Assembly (NCBI GenBank): GCA_018398575.1
Contig: JAGTXZ010000009.1
Location: 992,001 to 1,056,000 of the forward strand
Reading direction: 5' to 3'
From: Ampelomyces quisqualis
Taxonomy: Eukaryota > Ascomycota > Dothideomycetes > Pleosporales > Phaeosphaeriaceae
DNA: 64,000 nt
Shown piece by piece: positions 22,736-33,815 of the stretch; within the stretch, counting starts at the first letter, position 1, and the number at the start of each line of letters is the position of its first letter. Below the pieces are notes generated by a model. That model saw nothing but the letters and a program-made list of their open reading frames with translations, ran no database searches and had not been told where the DNA came from. Both the position numbers and the translations under genes were made by a program.

Positions 22736-23311
22736 ATATAGCACTCACAATAGACCAGGAAGCTTGGAGATGAGGCGCGAACGTGTATTCTCGGCGAATT
22801 GTGGAAATGAAAACATCATTCTCCCCAAAGTGCGGGATACCCCAAGTTGATGAGCTCCTGGATGTGTGAGAGAAGTGTCACGACAAAAACTTCAAATGTA
22901 GTGAAGCATCTTTGACACAACAGACAGCTGTTTAGCAACAAGGTTGCACTCTCTCGCTAGCGAAAGAATCAAAAACGATCAGCAGCCATGTTCATTTTAC
23001 CTCAGCGGTCACGACGGGTTCGATCGTCTCATCTCGCACGGCAACCGATTTCCTGCATCATAGGCTACAGCGCCAACTCTGCCATCAGGTCTAGCTGCGT
23101 CAATCTGACCTGGCATCTATCATCCTGGGAGGGAGCCACAGTTCTAGCGGTCGATATTATAGTCACGCGTAGTGCACTGAGATGTTTGAGGGCATGGCGT
23201 GGGATGGGCCAAAGCCATCTGTCTATTCACGCGCCGAGGGTAAGCGTGTGCGACAGCACCAAGCGCAAACGGAGTATGATGTGCACGTCGGTGTAATGTG
23301 TACTGCACAAT
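22736..23311. other. Intergenic between convergent genes
   Basis: 3' regions of ATP5 and BTN1. No RNA gene, repeat or additional coding sequence was recognised. Confidence 0.4.
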
Positions 23312-24856
23312 CTACTGGGATTTGCAATAGTCCCTGCCGTGCGCAACCTGCCACCGACACAGCCCCACCTCGACGCCCATGCCCAAAAACCCCGCAATGC
23401 AAATGCCGCCGGAATCACTCACGCTCGTCGCACCCAGACTAAACTCCCTGTCCTCCTTGGCCACATTGTCCGTAATCTCGGCAAACGTACTGACATAGAC
23501 CAATCCGCCAAGCAAGCCCTCCCAGAAAATAATGATGCACACGATGTAGTAGCTAGGTATGAAGTCGAACATGGCGTGTAGCGTGAGTAGGATGAGATTG
23601 GCGACTTGCAGGAAGGCGGGAATATAGAGGTGGTGGATGCGGATGAAGGGCGTGGAGGAGCGGGAGATGAAGACGCCGACTTGATAGATGGCGCTGTAGG
23701 TGGAATAGAAGGAGCGGTATTCGTCGAAGGGAGAGGATTCGAGGGGGAAGAGCAGTGTGGGAGCAACGCCCAGATTCACGACGTATTCGGCCACATAGAC
23801 TAGTAGTAGAGGGAGCATGCTGTGACTAGTTAGTGTTGATGTAGAAGTGGAGAAGTGCAGTGGAGGGAAGGTGTGGTGTGGTGGAAGAAAAATGGGATGG
23901 AAGGAAAGACGTACTAGGGAAAGAACAAGCCGCGAGCGCGATGCAAATTGGCTCTGAAGTTGTTTAGTGCTCCTGTCGGAGGCTTTGTCTGCGTGAAGGC
24001 TACGCTGCGATCGGAGGCTGAATGGACAGAGGAAGACAGGAGTCCATCTTGTTCTCTTTCGGATGGTTCGTCTTCCCCCTCGTCTTCCTCGCCCGTGATG
24101 GCCTCGTAGCCTCCCTGCTTCACTGCGCCAGCACGGAGCGGGCCAAGCGGTAGGATAACGAAAAAGCTCAAGATCATGATCAGCGGGAGGAAGGCGAAGA
24201 CGAGCATGCTAGTCCTTGGACTGATCTGAAGCGTGTTGGTCGCAATCGCATACGCTCCAGCCCCTATCAAGCCAGCTCCGCCGGTCCCAGATCCCCATGC
24301 AGCAAGAGAAAAGCTCCCATAGAAATGGGTGAGGCTGAGGAAGCTGAGTTCGCCTCCTCCACTGCTGAGGCTGGCCAGCATCACACCACACATCTTAATC
24401 GCAATCGTTTTCGAGTCCTGCAGTGGAGGTGTGAGTGCGATGATCAACATGCCTAGTGCCGACAGAGTCACAAAGACCAGGATGCGAACATTGTAGGGGA
24501 TGCTGTGTATGAAGTATGGTGCGCATAGTTTCGTGATGAACGAGGGGACGACGTCGCAAAGCAGGACTAGACCCTTTGGTACGGAGGGGCCGACAAGATC
24601 AAGAGCTGCAGAGAGGATGATGACGTAGAGGACATTGTTGATGAGACCTGGGAAGAGTCAGAGTCTCCTAGGTGGGGTGGTGGGAAGCCACATGGTGGAA
24701 GACCGCGTCTCGTACAAGGATAGATGTCGCGTGCGTACCAAAGAGCCAAAAGGCCAGACAGACGCGCGCGTCCGCCCCGTCGAAGACAGCTTTCAAGCGA
24801 GCACGATAGGTGGCCCAGGACGATGCAGGAGAGCCGGGCATGGGAAGGAGAGACAT
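23312..24856 (-). CDS. BTN1: CLN3/battenin-family vacuolar membrane protein
   Basis: 452 aa from exons 24856-24739, 24647-23915 and 23819-23312. The first junction gives CLAFWLFG-LINNVLYVIIL, the second RGLFFP-YMLPLLLVYVAEY. Both are diagnostic of CLN3, a multi-pass protein of the lysosome/vacuole membrane linked to pH and basic amino-acid homeostasis. Other landmarks are ASLSSGGGELSFLSLTHFYG, GTGGAGLIGAGAYA and, at the C-terminus, VEVGLCRWQVAHGRDYC. An acidic loop (EEDEGEDEPSERE) lies between membrane segments, as usual in fungi. Introns are 91 and 95 bp. The start MSLLPMPGSPASSW is the first ATG in frame. Confidence 0.93.
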
Positions 24857-25414
24857 ATGTAGGCGCGGCGTACGGAGGTGATGGGGAGAAGCGGGTCGCG
24901 GGCACGTCAGGTTGCAGATGACAAGGCGGGCGGGAAGATCCCTCTCACCGCCTCAGGCACGGCAGGCGGCAGCACCCTGTCGCTGCGGACACTGGAATCT
25001 GGATAAGTACAGAGTACCCCGGAGTCCGTACTCCCACAAAACTGCCGGGGGTGTATGTACTGCATCATGAGCCCCCGATGCACGCAGCCTTGGTGGTGCT
25101 GTCTCTGACCGGAACACGCGCTGGCATACAGTACATACTCGGTAGAGCCCATCACACATGACTACGTCGAGGCTGGGGTCGCACGTGGGGCTACAAGACA
25201 GGGTAGCCTTACATACTCGCGTAGAGGTACCGTAACTTGAGTCTTTTGTGGAACCGTGCGCCCGGGCGCTCGTTCCTCGCTCTGCTGGGAACCCGTCTTT
25301 CTGCCTCGCGTTGCTGCTCTTGAGCGTCCACGCTGCGTGAGCTCCTGTTCCCCTTCACACCAACACGACACTGCCCAGCTGCTCCTCAGATGCGCCCGGC
25401 TCGGCCACAGCACC
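24857..25414. other. Divergent promoter region (BTN1 / RXT3)
   Basis: GC-rich 560 bp between two divergent starts, with no independent coding sequence recognised. Confidence 0.4.
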
Positions 25415-28400
25415 ATGGACGCCCGTCAACCTGCTCCACCGCCATTCCAACGGCCACCAGACCGCCATCTGATACACAACCCAAACCACCAGCCCGCACT
25501 ACAATCGCACGCCGGCTATCCTCCGCCCAACGCGCAGCCTCAACAACCGCTCCACGTTCCCTTCTCGTCGGATCCGTATGCAGCCGCCCGCCGCGATCCA
25601 TTCCTACCGACGACCTCGCAACACGTTCGACGCAGTAGCCAGGGGATACCAGGCGGAGACAAGGCGCCACAGGCTCACGCTGAGCGACAAGGTGCTTGGG
25701 CACATACAGGTACGGAGCATTTTTTGGTTCTTGTTTCATGGCCGACTCGTGCAACAACGGGCCGACCAGCTGTCTCGAGCTCGAGCCTGCCCTGGCCAAA
25801 CGACGGCAGCAATGCGCAGCTTCACAGACGGACGACCCTGCAGAGTTCTGGAGGCTGCGCAGCTTGTGGCCACTGGCCAGCATTCCAGCTCCAAAAGCCT
25901 CGGCTGGAACATGTCTTGGAGAACGGCGGCACATGAGCATGGCCCTGCGACTTGTCGTGGGCGAGACTGTGGCGGGCCGTCGTCGCGTGCGAAAGCGCTA
26001 TTTGCATGACACGTCGAATGCGGAGCTCCAGCATCGCGCGAGGACAGCTCACAGTCTTTGGTGCGCTAAGCATGCCTCGGAAGAGAAGAGCATTGCGGAA
26101 AGCGCCCAAGTCGGCCCATCTCCCACCGGACGACGTTGCGACACGTCTGGCGGCGCATGCTGGCGGCTGGGTGCGATTTTGCAGTGCTTGTCTCCACACA
26201 TGTGCCTCGCCTCGCGGCTGGCTAATGCAGGCTCCGCTTCCACGCTATCCCCCTTATGAAAAGTCGCGACGGCTGACCGATTGCTAGCGCGTCCAAATCA
26301 TGGGATTCACTATGGAGCCCAGCATCATCACGCCCAGCCTGGCCCTCCACCACCGCCATCAATGAGCACCCCAAGCAACCCCCCAGGGCCGTCGCCCTAC
26401 GGCTACGACGCGACGCGCCGACGCTCGCTCCACGGCGGCAGCCCCCCGACCCCCTATGGAGGTAAGGCCCCGCTTTCACACGCCCAGCACCCGTCTCAAG
26501 CTGACTGCCATTCTCCTGCAGCTCCATCCCACGACACTCCAGCGCCGCCATCCTTTGCACGGCCACACATGCCACCACCATCATCGCCCCAGCAGCACCA
26601 ACCGTCGCAAGCACAGCGGCAACCATACACATCGGCCTTTGGCGCAAACAGCAGAGAGCTTCCTGGCATAGGCTCGGTGCACCGACCGGGAAGCAGCATG
26701 TCCATCTCGTCTCTTATCGGCGGTGGTGAGACAGGTGCTCCCGCACAGGCATTACAATCACAGCCATCACCTCCCACGACCGCGCAAGCAGCCGCTAGTC
26801 ACAGCATGCAGCCACCGTCTCCCCGCCGTGGCTTGCCCGCCGGACCACGGTCAGACTTCGCGCCCTTTCGACGCCAGCCGTCACCGGATCGAAGCATGTA
26901 CGGTGGCAATACACAGAGAGCGCTCGACGGCCAGAGCTTCGCGGCAGCTTCTCCAGGACGTTTATACAAAAATCATGGCTCTCCAGAGCTGGGTCGACAA
27001 TCGCTACCGCCATCCAGCCAGCCATTCAAGTTTCTTGGCCAACGACTGTGTCCTCATCCGCCCAATGATGCCGCTGCACGAGACACACAGCAGCCTCCTG
27101 GCAATGTGCCTCCTCGGCCGAACAGTCAACCCACAGGCCCTGTTGCGGCTTTAGACGACGGAAGGCTTCCACTCGATACTATGAGCCGCCGCAGCGCTTA
27201 TGGACAGCCTGAGGAGCGCCGTCGAACCCTCGGAGAATCACACCACGCACGACCTAACGCTGCAGAGCTATTGGGCGCTGTTGGCCAGAGTGCAACAATC
27301 ATTAACAATCGACCCACAACCGTACATCCAGTGTCACAATCAGGCTTCAGTCCACCTCGTGATCAGCGCGCTCTGCCTGGACCTGACAACGCGCCTCGCA
27401 GTCTGTGGCGTGACTCGACGCCTATCGATGGCACTCGTGAAGCTATTGACAGTCTCAAGGACGAGCGGAATGCTCCGCCACGCCCACATGGTCCATATCC
27501 TTCGCCATCGCATGCTCCTCCTCGCTACCAAAACCAAAGTGCCGAGGACATGGTGCGACAACAAAGCTTCGACCATATTAACACTCGTGTCGTAGAACAG
27601 TACCATGCTCCACCTACCTCAGATCCAAATTCGCTGGACCGACAAAAGACTGAGCCTCTGTCTCGCTCATTGTCTTCTAGTGGAAATGCCTATCCGGGGC
27701 GATCGTTGAATGACTACCCACGAAAAATGGGAGAAGAAATGCAACTTTCGAAATCCCACATAGGCTTTGGATTGGAAGCCAGTAGGAGGACAGGTCGAGC
27801 TTCGCCACTACCACAAGCTGTCCAAGGAGCTCAAGCACAGCCTTTGTCAATTGGCAAAGATCCGGGCATCAAGAGCGAATTTGGGCGCATGTTCTCCGGT
27901 CTCGGAAGCGGCCTCGGGTCGTCTACTCCTTCGCGTGGTAGTCCGTTGCCTCACAACGGACAGAACTCCTTTTCACAGGATCCAGAGTCTGGAGACATGA
28001 TGAGACTGCAGCGTGTAAACTCGCAACAGGGCAGAAAGGCGAAAAGAGTAAAGGACGAGGACGTCTTTGATGCGGACAGCAATGATGGGCGGGGCACACC
28101 CTTTGGCATGCGCGGCGCGAAGCGCAATAAGCACAGCCACGCTGGGCACCACCACCACCACGCGCCACACCATCAGTAAGTGCACACGCATGTCAACACC
28201 TTGTAATATACTAACGAGACAGCCATCACCATCATCATCACCACCATCACAAACCCGATGACGACTTCCCTGTGCCGAACAGCTCCACTCATCACCATCA
28301 CCACATCCAAGGGACACAACATCACCACCACCACCATGCACCTCAAAGTATTACACAAGCCCCCTTGACTCGAGCCAAGATTCCTGTAAAGGTCCATGAC

Positions 28401-29120
28401 ATCCAGCCTGTCCTCGAAGAAGCTGCCAAACACCCTCGTAGACATTTGGGATCTCAACTGTATGAAACTACTACTCAACTGCCCAAGCCAAACTCATCGC
28501 TCGACGACCAATTTGGATATGCCTCGAAACCGAAACGACTGCCTCGATTCGAGACCAATCCGATCAATTGTACCTTGACTATCCGAGTGCCTAGATTCTA
28601 CCTGAAGCCGCGTCAACGGCAACATGTTGTATTGGAACGACACCTCTGGGGAGCGCGAATATATCGTGATGACTCGGACCCTCTTGCAGCTGCCATACAC
28701 TCTGGATGGATTCGGGGCGAATGGGACGACACTGTCGACGTCTCCATGCTTGATCCGCGCATCACAGCCCCCAATGATCCCACAGATGCCGACACAACTC
28801 TCACGAAGCCTCCAGCGGCCCCGGTAACTCCACCTGTTGATATGGATCTACAGATCGAGATTCTTATCCTCCCCCAGCTCCAAGAGTATGCCGCGACTGT
28901 GGAGTATGGAATTTCCAGCAAGAAGGGAAAGTCTCATGAAGGCCTTAGTTTCATGATCAATAAAGTCAAATGGATCCAAGAGGTTTTCGGTAGCCGTGGA
29001 CAAGAGAGGACAGCAGCCGCATTGAAGCGCAGGCTCGATGCTGGGGCATCACTTCTTGCCCTTAAGAGCGGATTTGACGACTCGCACCGAACGAAGGGCA
29101 TTGCAAGACTGCTCGCATGA
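25415..29120 (+). CDS. RXT3: Rxt3-like subunit of histone deacetylase (Rpd3L-type) complex
   Basis: 1006 aa from exons 25415-25709, 26288-26461, 26522-28175 and 28223-29120. The long N-terminal part is disordered, rich in Pro, Gln, Ser and His. The C-terminal Rxt3 domain shows CTLTIRVPRFYL, RHLWGARIYRDDSDPLAAAI and HSGWIRGEWDDTVD. The HxxWG...DDSDPxxAxIHSGWIRG pattern is characteristic of PF08642. Intron 1 is 578 bp, unusually long for this window, with branch CTGAC and acceptor TAG; the join GAWAHT-ARPNHGIHYG is in frame. Intron 2 (60 bp) is stop-free and a multiple of three. Intron 3 (GTAAGT...ACTAAC...ACAG) interrupts a polyhistidine tract. It acts in the nucleus as a co-repressor component (by family). 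Confidence 0.88.
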
Positions 29121-30413
29121 GATGCTCGACGTTTGTCACGGGCGTTTTTGACATATCACGGCCGCAACCAACATGAACTGCATAGCATGTTTTCTCAGAG
29201 TGTAGTTTCTGTTCAGCATTGCTAGATACCCGTAGTCTTATGGTCTCTTGATTTTAGCGTGAATTTGCATACCCAAGCGAGCGAAACAGTCTATCTAAGG
29301 TAGCTTCGTCGTGCCACAGCTGTTCGAAAACTTTGCAAACGCACTAGTGGTGATGGACTGACAGGTTTCTTGAAGTGTGTCCATGCTGGTGAACGAACGG
29401 GGCAGGCGTGATTGCGGCAGAGAAAGCGGTGTGCAAAGTGCTTTTTCGATGTCGCAAGTTCGCAACGGCATGATAAGGTAATCTCACAGTCGTTCGTCTA
29501 CGTGGTCAGGTGCCAACGACTTTCGGGACTGCGTTGCCTCTACCTTGCACCGTCTGCTGCATGTACGATTCACGCTTTCCGACATCCAAAACACGATACG
29601 ATATCGACGGCTTCGTTGCGCTGTGGCGGAATACGTACCCTGGGCGCTATCTGCCGTGTCGACGCCATGAGACGCGCAAGCACATTGGAGGCGAACGGCC
29701 ACAGCAGGACCTATTCGATATCAACAGTGAGTACCATTTTGTTTCTCGACCAGGATGCCCCTCTGCCCCGCCGAGCAAGACGGCACAGGACAGAAATGTC
29801 TCCAGCTCTGTCCGCCAGCAGCGCGTTCCGGCATTTGGCGGCTTAACGCGCTGGACTTCCACATGCCATCTATGCCGGCCCCGCAGACAACGCTACAAGC
29901 AGCCAGCCGCTATTGTCGTCATGCCGAACAGCCATGGGCGCGCGGTGGCATCATGGCACACGATCAGAAGAAGGCGTGCCGTATCGTACCTGGCGTCTGG
30001 AACACGAGCAGCGTCCCAGGACAACTGGCCAAGTGGAACGGTCCCAAGCGTGCCAGCTTCTGTTGATTCCACCCGCCCCTCTACCTAGCACAGTCCCGCA
30101 GCCCGACCGCTTGTGAAAAGAAGCACGCTGTTCCAAATGCGGGGAACTGCCCATTGCTCATGCTTGATCGTCTCTGCCCAAACCACACCTGCCTCGCATT
30201 GTGGTACCCTCGCAGCCATCCCACACGCTGGATTTTTTGTTGGCCGCCCAGCCCGTCTTTGATCCGGGCCGCATAGTTATCGCTACGCCCCGGAAACTCA
30301 CCGGCTAGGTTCCGAGACATATTACTCTTCTCTGTTCCTGTTTGTCCCGGTCGAGACGTTCATCTGCTGGACCCCGGACGACGCAAAGAGCTGGACTCTT
30401 CGCCATAGCGACA
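29121..30413. other. Intergenic / long leader upstream of PFK-2/FBPase-2 gene
   Basis: 1.3 kb with overlapping GC-rich open frames (up to 192 codons, 29510-30088) that show no known motif. The region probably includes the promoter and 5'UTR of the downstream gene. Confidence 0.4.
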
Positions 30414-31914
30414 ATGACAGACCCGGAGCCTGATACCAATGGCTTCTATGCGCCGCAGATGCGCAAAGTGCCCACGGGCGACCTGGTGAAGCCCAGCAAG
30501 AGGACTAACAGTGTCGGTGTGCAGGCTGAAGATACGCGGATATGCGTCGTCATGGTGGGCTTGCCCGCTCGCGGCAAGAGTCTGATTGCGCAGAAAGGTA
30601 CCGACATGTCCCTCTGCTATATGTAGCCAACACCTACTAACACCATGTTACCACAGTTGTGCGCTACCTGCACTGGCTCTCGATCAAGTCGAAAACGTTC
30701 AATGTTGGTCAATATCGCCGTACCGCGACCCCGAATCCCTCGGCCGAGTTTTTCGACACGTCGAACCCGGAAGGAGAGCGGCTGCGTAAAGCAGCCGCCG
30801 AGGCAGCTGTCAACGATATGTGCAAGTGGTTCGCAGAAGGCAGGGGACTGATCGCGATATTGGATGCCACGAATTCGACCAAGACCCGGCGAAGATGGAT
30901 CCAAGAGCGCTGCGCCGCGGAAAACATCGAGACGCTGTTCGTCGAGTCAAAGTGTGACGACGAGGAGCTCATAATGAGCAACATTCTGGAAGTCAAGACG
31001 ACGTCCCCCGATTACGTAGGACAAGATCCCGAAGAAGCTGCGGCTGATTTCCGCAACAGGATACGTAACTATGAAAAGGTGTACGAGACCATAGACGAGG
31101 ACGAGCGTGATTTGACCTACGTCAAGCTGATTGATGTGGGAAAGCAAGTCATCATCAACCAGATCCAGGACTACCTCCAGAGTCGAGTTGTCTACTACCT
31201 CATGAACCTCCACATCAAGCCGCGGTCAATCTGGTTGTCCAGGGTACGTTATTTCCCAGAATGAATTCGGTCTTGTATTGACACCTGTAGCACGGCGAAT
31301 CGCAATATAACCTGTCAGGCCAAATAGGAGGAGATGCAGACCTTTCGCCACGGGGCGACGCATACGCACATGCACTTCCTGGTCTTGTAGCCAGGTCGGT
31401 AGGGGATGGTCGGAAACTCACAGTCTGGACGTCGACCCTGAAGCGCACGATTCAGACCGCCCGCTTCCTTACCTTTGAGAAGTTGGAGTGGAAGGCACTT
31501 GACGAGCTCGACTCTGGTGTTTGCGACGGCCTGACCTACGCCCAAATCGAGCAAAAGTATCCCGAAGACTTTGCGCAACGCGATGAAGACAAGTACAATT
31601 ACCGATACCTCGGCGGCGAGTCGTACCGCGACGTCGTCATCCGGCTGGAACCCATCATTATGGAGCTAGAGCGCAGCGAGAACATTTTGATTGTCACCCA
31701 TCAGGCCATTTTGAGGTGCATATACGCCTACTTCATGAACGTGCCACAAGAACAGAGCCCTTGGATGGAGGTACCTCTGCACACATTGATCAAGTTGACG
31801 CCAAAGGCGTACTCGACGCAAGAGGAGCGATTAAAGGCAGACATACCCGCAGTCAGCACTTGGCGAGGTAAGGGCAGCAAAGCTGAGCATCAGCAAGCAG
31901 AAGGAAGTCATTAG
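30414..31914 (+). CDS. 6-phosphofructo-2-kinase / fructose-2,6-bisphosphatase
   Basis: Bifunctional regulator of glycolysis that makes and degrades fructose 2,6-bisphosphate in the cytosol. Exons 30414-30597, 30657-31243 and 31291-31914 give 464 aa. The kinase part holds the Walker A VVMVGLPARGKSLIAQK, completed across intron 1 to VVRYLHWL, plus NVGQYRR and ILDATNSTKTRR. The phosphatase part begins exactly at intron 2: IWLSR-HGESQYNLSG (catalytic RHGE). It continues with LDSGVCDGLTYAQI and the second catalytic His in LIVTHQAILRCIYAYF. Both catalytic histidines are present. A further optional 62-bp intron (31868-31929, GTAAGG...ACAG) would replace the last residues GKGSKAEHQQAEGSH by a 38-residue tail ending YWKG at 32033. 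Confidence 0.92.
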
Positions 31915-32033
31915 CCTGAGACCATACAGCAGCCGGGATGCGAATCTGCGACGAGCCGCCTGGCGAGCGCATCGAGATGGACCAGGCAGGCGTGGGCCAG
32001 ACAGGCAAAACCTGGTCCTACTGGAAGGGATAG

Positions 32034-32480
32034 GTACTGTGTTGGTAGAAGCAGGGAGAGAATGGCGGCTCTGAACCAGGCAACATTCAGACACATGTTA
32101 CGAGTATACGAGTCAAGTTTAGCATGATACTCCGCTTCTTGTCTTTATATTGATGGATATCTCACTCTGAACACCTTCAATACCTGAATGCATGGCTTTG
32201 GCAATCAAGAATTGAACAAAGCCGCAGAACAAGACCATGACGTCTCGCCTTGATGCAATTGCTCCCCTACACATCCTGACATGAACAAGATATCTTTCCA
32301 GCACTGCATTCCGCGTCGGCTCCACCTTCCACTCTAAGTATCCTCCGCGGCCCTGCACCCCACCGAAAATAATAAAAAATAAAACCAGGAATGCCTGCCT
32401 AACCATCCCTATACCGCGCCTCCCCTGGCGCATAGTACACGCTTTTTCCCTCGTCCAACACCCCCTCCTACCCTGCCACC
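32034..32480. other. Intergenic spacer
   Basis: Short spacer between the bisphosphatase gene and the small proline-rich gene. Nothing recognised apart from presumed 3'UTR and promoter. Confidence 0.4.
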
Positions 32481-33251
32481 ATGCCACCACAACCGCCTCC
32501 TTCAAACACCTACCTCTCCACCATCCTCAACGCGCCCCCGCCCCCGCCCACGCATCTCCCGCGCCCCATCCCCGCCACCACCCCAGCTCCTCCACCCGTC
32601 TCGGCAACCCAACAGAGCGCGCAGGCGCGCTGCAAGGAATACGCGCGGCCCAGCCGTGCGGAAGAAAACTACGAAGCGCGGCAGAAGCGCGAAGCCGCGG
32701 GGCGCATCTTGGAGAGCGTCGAGATGTTGATTTGGTCGAGTGCGAGTCGGAATGAGGTGGGTGTTTTCTTTTTTTGTTGGAAAGGATGAGAAGTTTTTTT
32801 TTTTTTTATAACAATGTCAACATCAAGTTTAGAAAACGGCTGGTTTTTTTTTTCTTTTTTACTTTTTTACTTTTCTACACTCATCTGTTCTTCGATTCAA
32901 TGTTGCTTATCATGGTTGATATGTTGTTTTTTTGGCGGCTAGGGGGTGGGTTTCTACGCGCTTATTTTCCGCGTCTTGTTTCAAACCCGATGGGGGTCAT
33001 TTTTTTTTCGGGGGAGGGGCGTCCAAAAGGCTGATTGCTGATACCTGGGGAAACAGAGCATTGCGCAGACGAGACACTATTTCGAGAATGTGGTGCGGGG
33101 AATCGAGGATCGCGAGGGCGATGTGGTGTGGAGGGAGGAGTGGGAGGTGGAGGAGGGGGACAAGGAGAGAGGAGGCATGGGCGTGGGGAGTCCGAGGAGC
33201 GCAAAGGGCAAGGAGAGGGAGAGACGGAGGGTGAGTTTGGGGGTCAAATAG
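32481..33251 (+). CDS. Small proline-rich protein with conserved-looking C-terminal helix region
   Basis: Two exons, 32481-32756 and 33057-33251, give 156 aa. The N-terminus is Pro-rich (ILNAPPPPPTHLPRPIP). It leads into a charged helical region, RAEENYEARQKREAAGRILE, then SVEMLIWSSASRNE joined to SIAQTRHYFENVVRGIED and a basic/acidic C-terminus (SAKGKERERRRVSLGVK). The 300-bp intron has donor GTGGGT and acceptor ACAG and is full of poly-T runs. Unspliced, the frame stops after ten codons. Codon use and the join support a real gene. I do not recognise the family. Confidence 0.65.
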
Positions 33252-33815
33252 CGTCGGTGACTGCGACGGGGTTTTTTTAACGAGTTATGATTGATGTATG
33301 ATGGGAGCATGGTCTGGGCGTTTTTTTGAAGGAGGGGGCATGGCACGAGGGGATGTAAATGTTGGTAGACGGGACAAGTGTGGTGGTATACATTGCTACA
33401 TGCGTATGATTTGCGCTCTTGTTGATTTTGTTGCCAACGTACCTACAACAAGCGATGATCGCTCGGCACCATGAGGCTCTTCATCATACAAACATAGCAA
33501 ACGCGACGACGCGTCAACATGACCCAATATATACAAATCTCATCTTCACGCTTCTCACACGCCCTCGTCCATGCCCACGTTTCTCCACCACGGCCGCTCA
33601 CCACCTTTATCTGCAAACATTTCCTCTGCATCGCCCACTTGTCGCCGCTCACTGACTTCCCTGCTAACCTGCCCGGACAGCTTCAGTTTCATCGCCTTGA
33701 TGGCCAGCACGCTCGTGGGCCGCGAACCATAACTCCTAGTACCTTGCGCCAATCCTTGGGAGCCGGATCGGATGAGTTCGCTCTGTGTCCATCCGTCCCT
33801 CATGACGGGTAATTG
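33252..33815. other. Intergenic between convergent genes
   Basis: 3' regions of the small proline-rich gene and of the kinase gene. Short frames only. Confidence 0.4.

Noticed and set aside
25386..26259. Long open frames on both strands over the first RXT3 intron
   Set aside because: High GC makes stops rare here. The in-frame splice join and Rxt3-type N-terminus explain the region better.
28200..28340. Polyhistidine codons resembling a cloning tag
   Set aside because: The runs are irregular CAC/CAT mixtures, recur several times and lie inside a natural gene with an intron, so contamination by vector sequence is unlikely.
29412..30088. Overlapping frames upstream of the PFK-2/FBPase-2 gene
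   Set aside because: Several frames on both strands are open at once because of base composition. No protein motif recognised.
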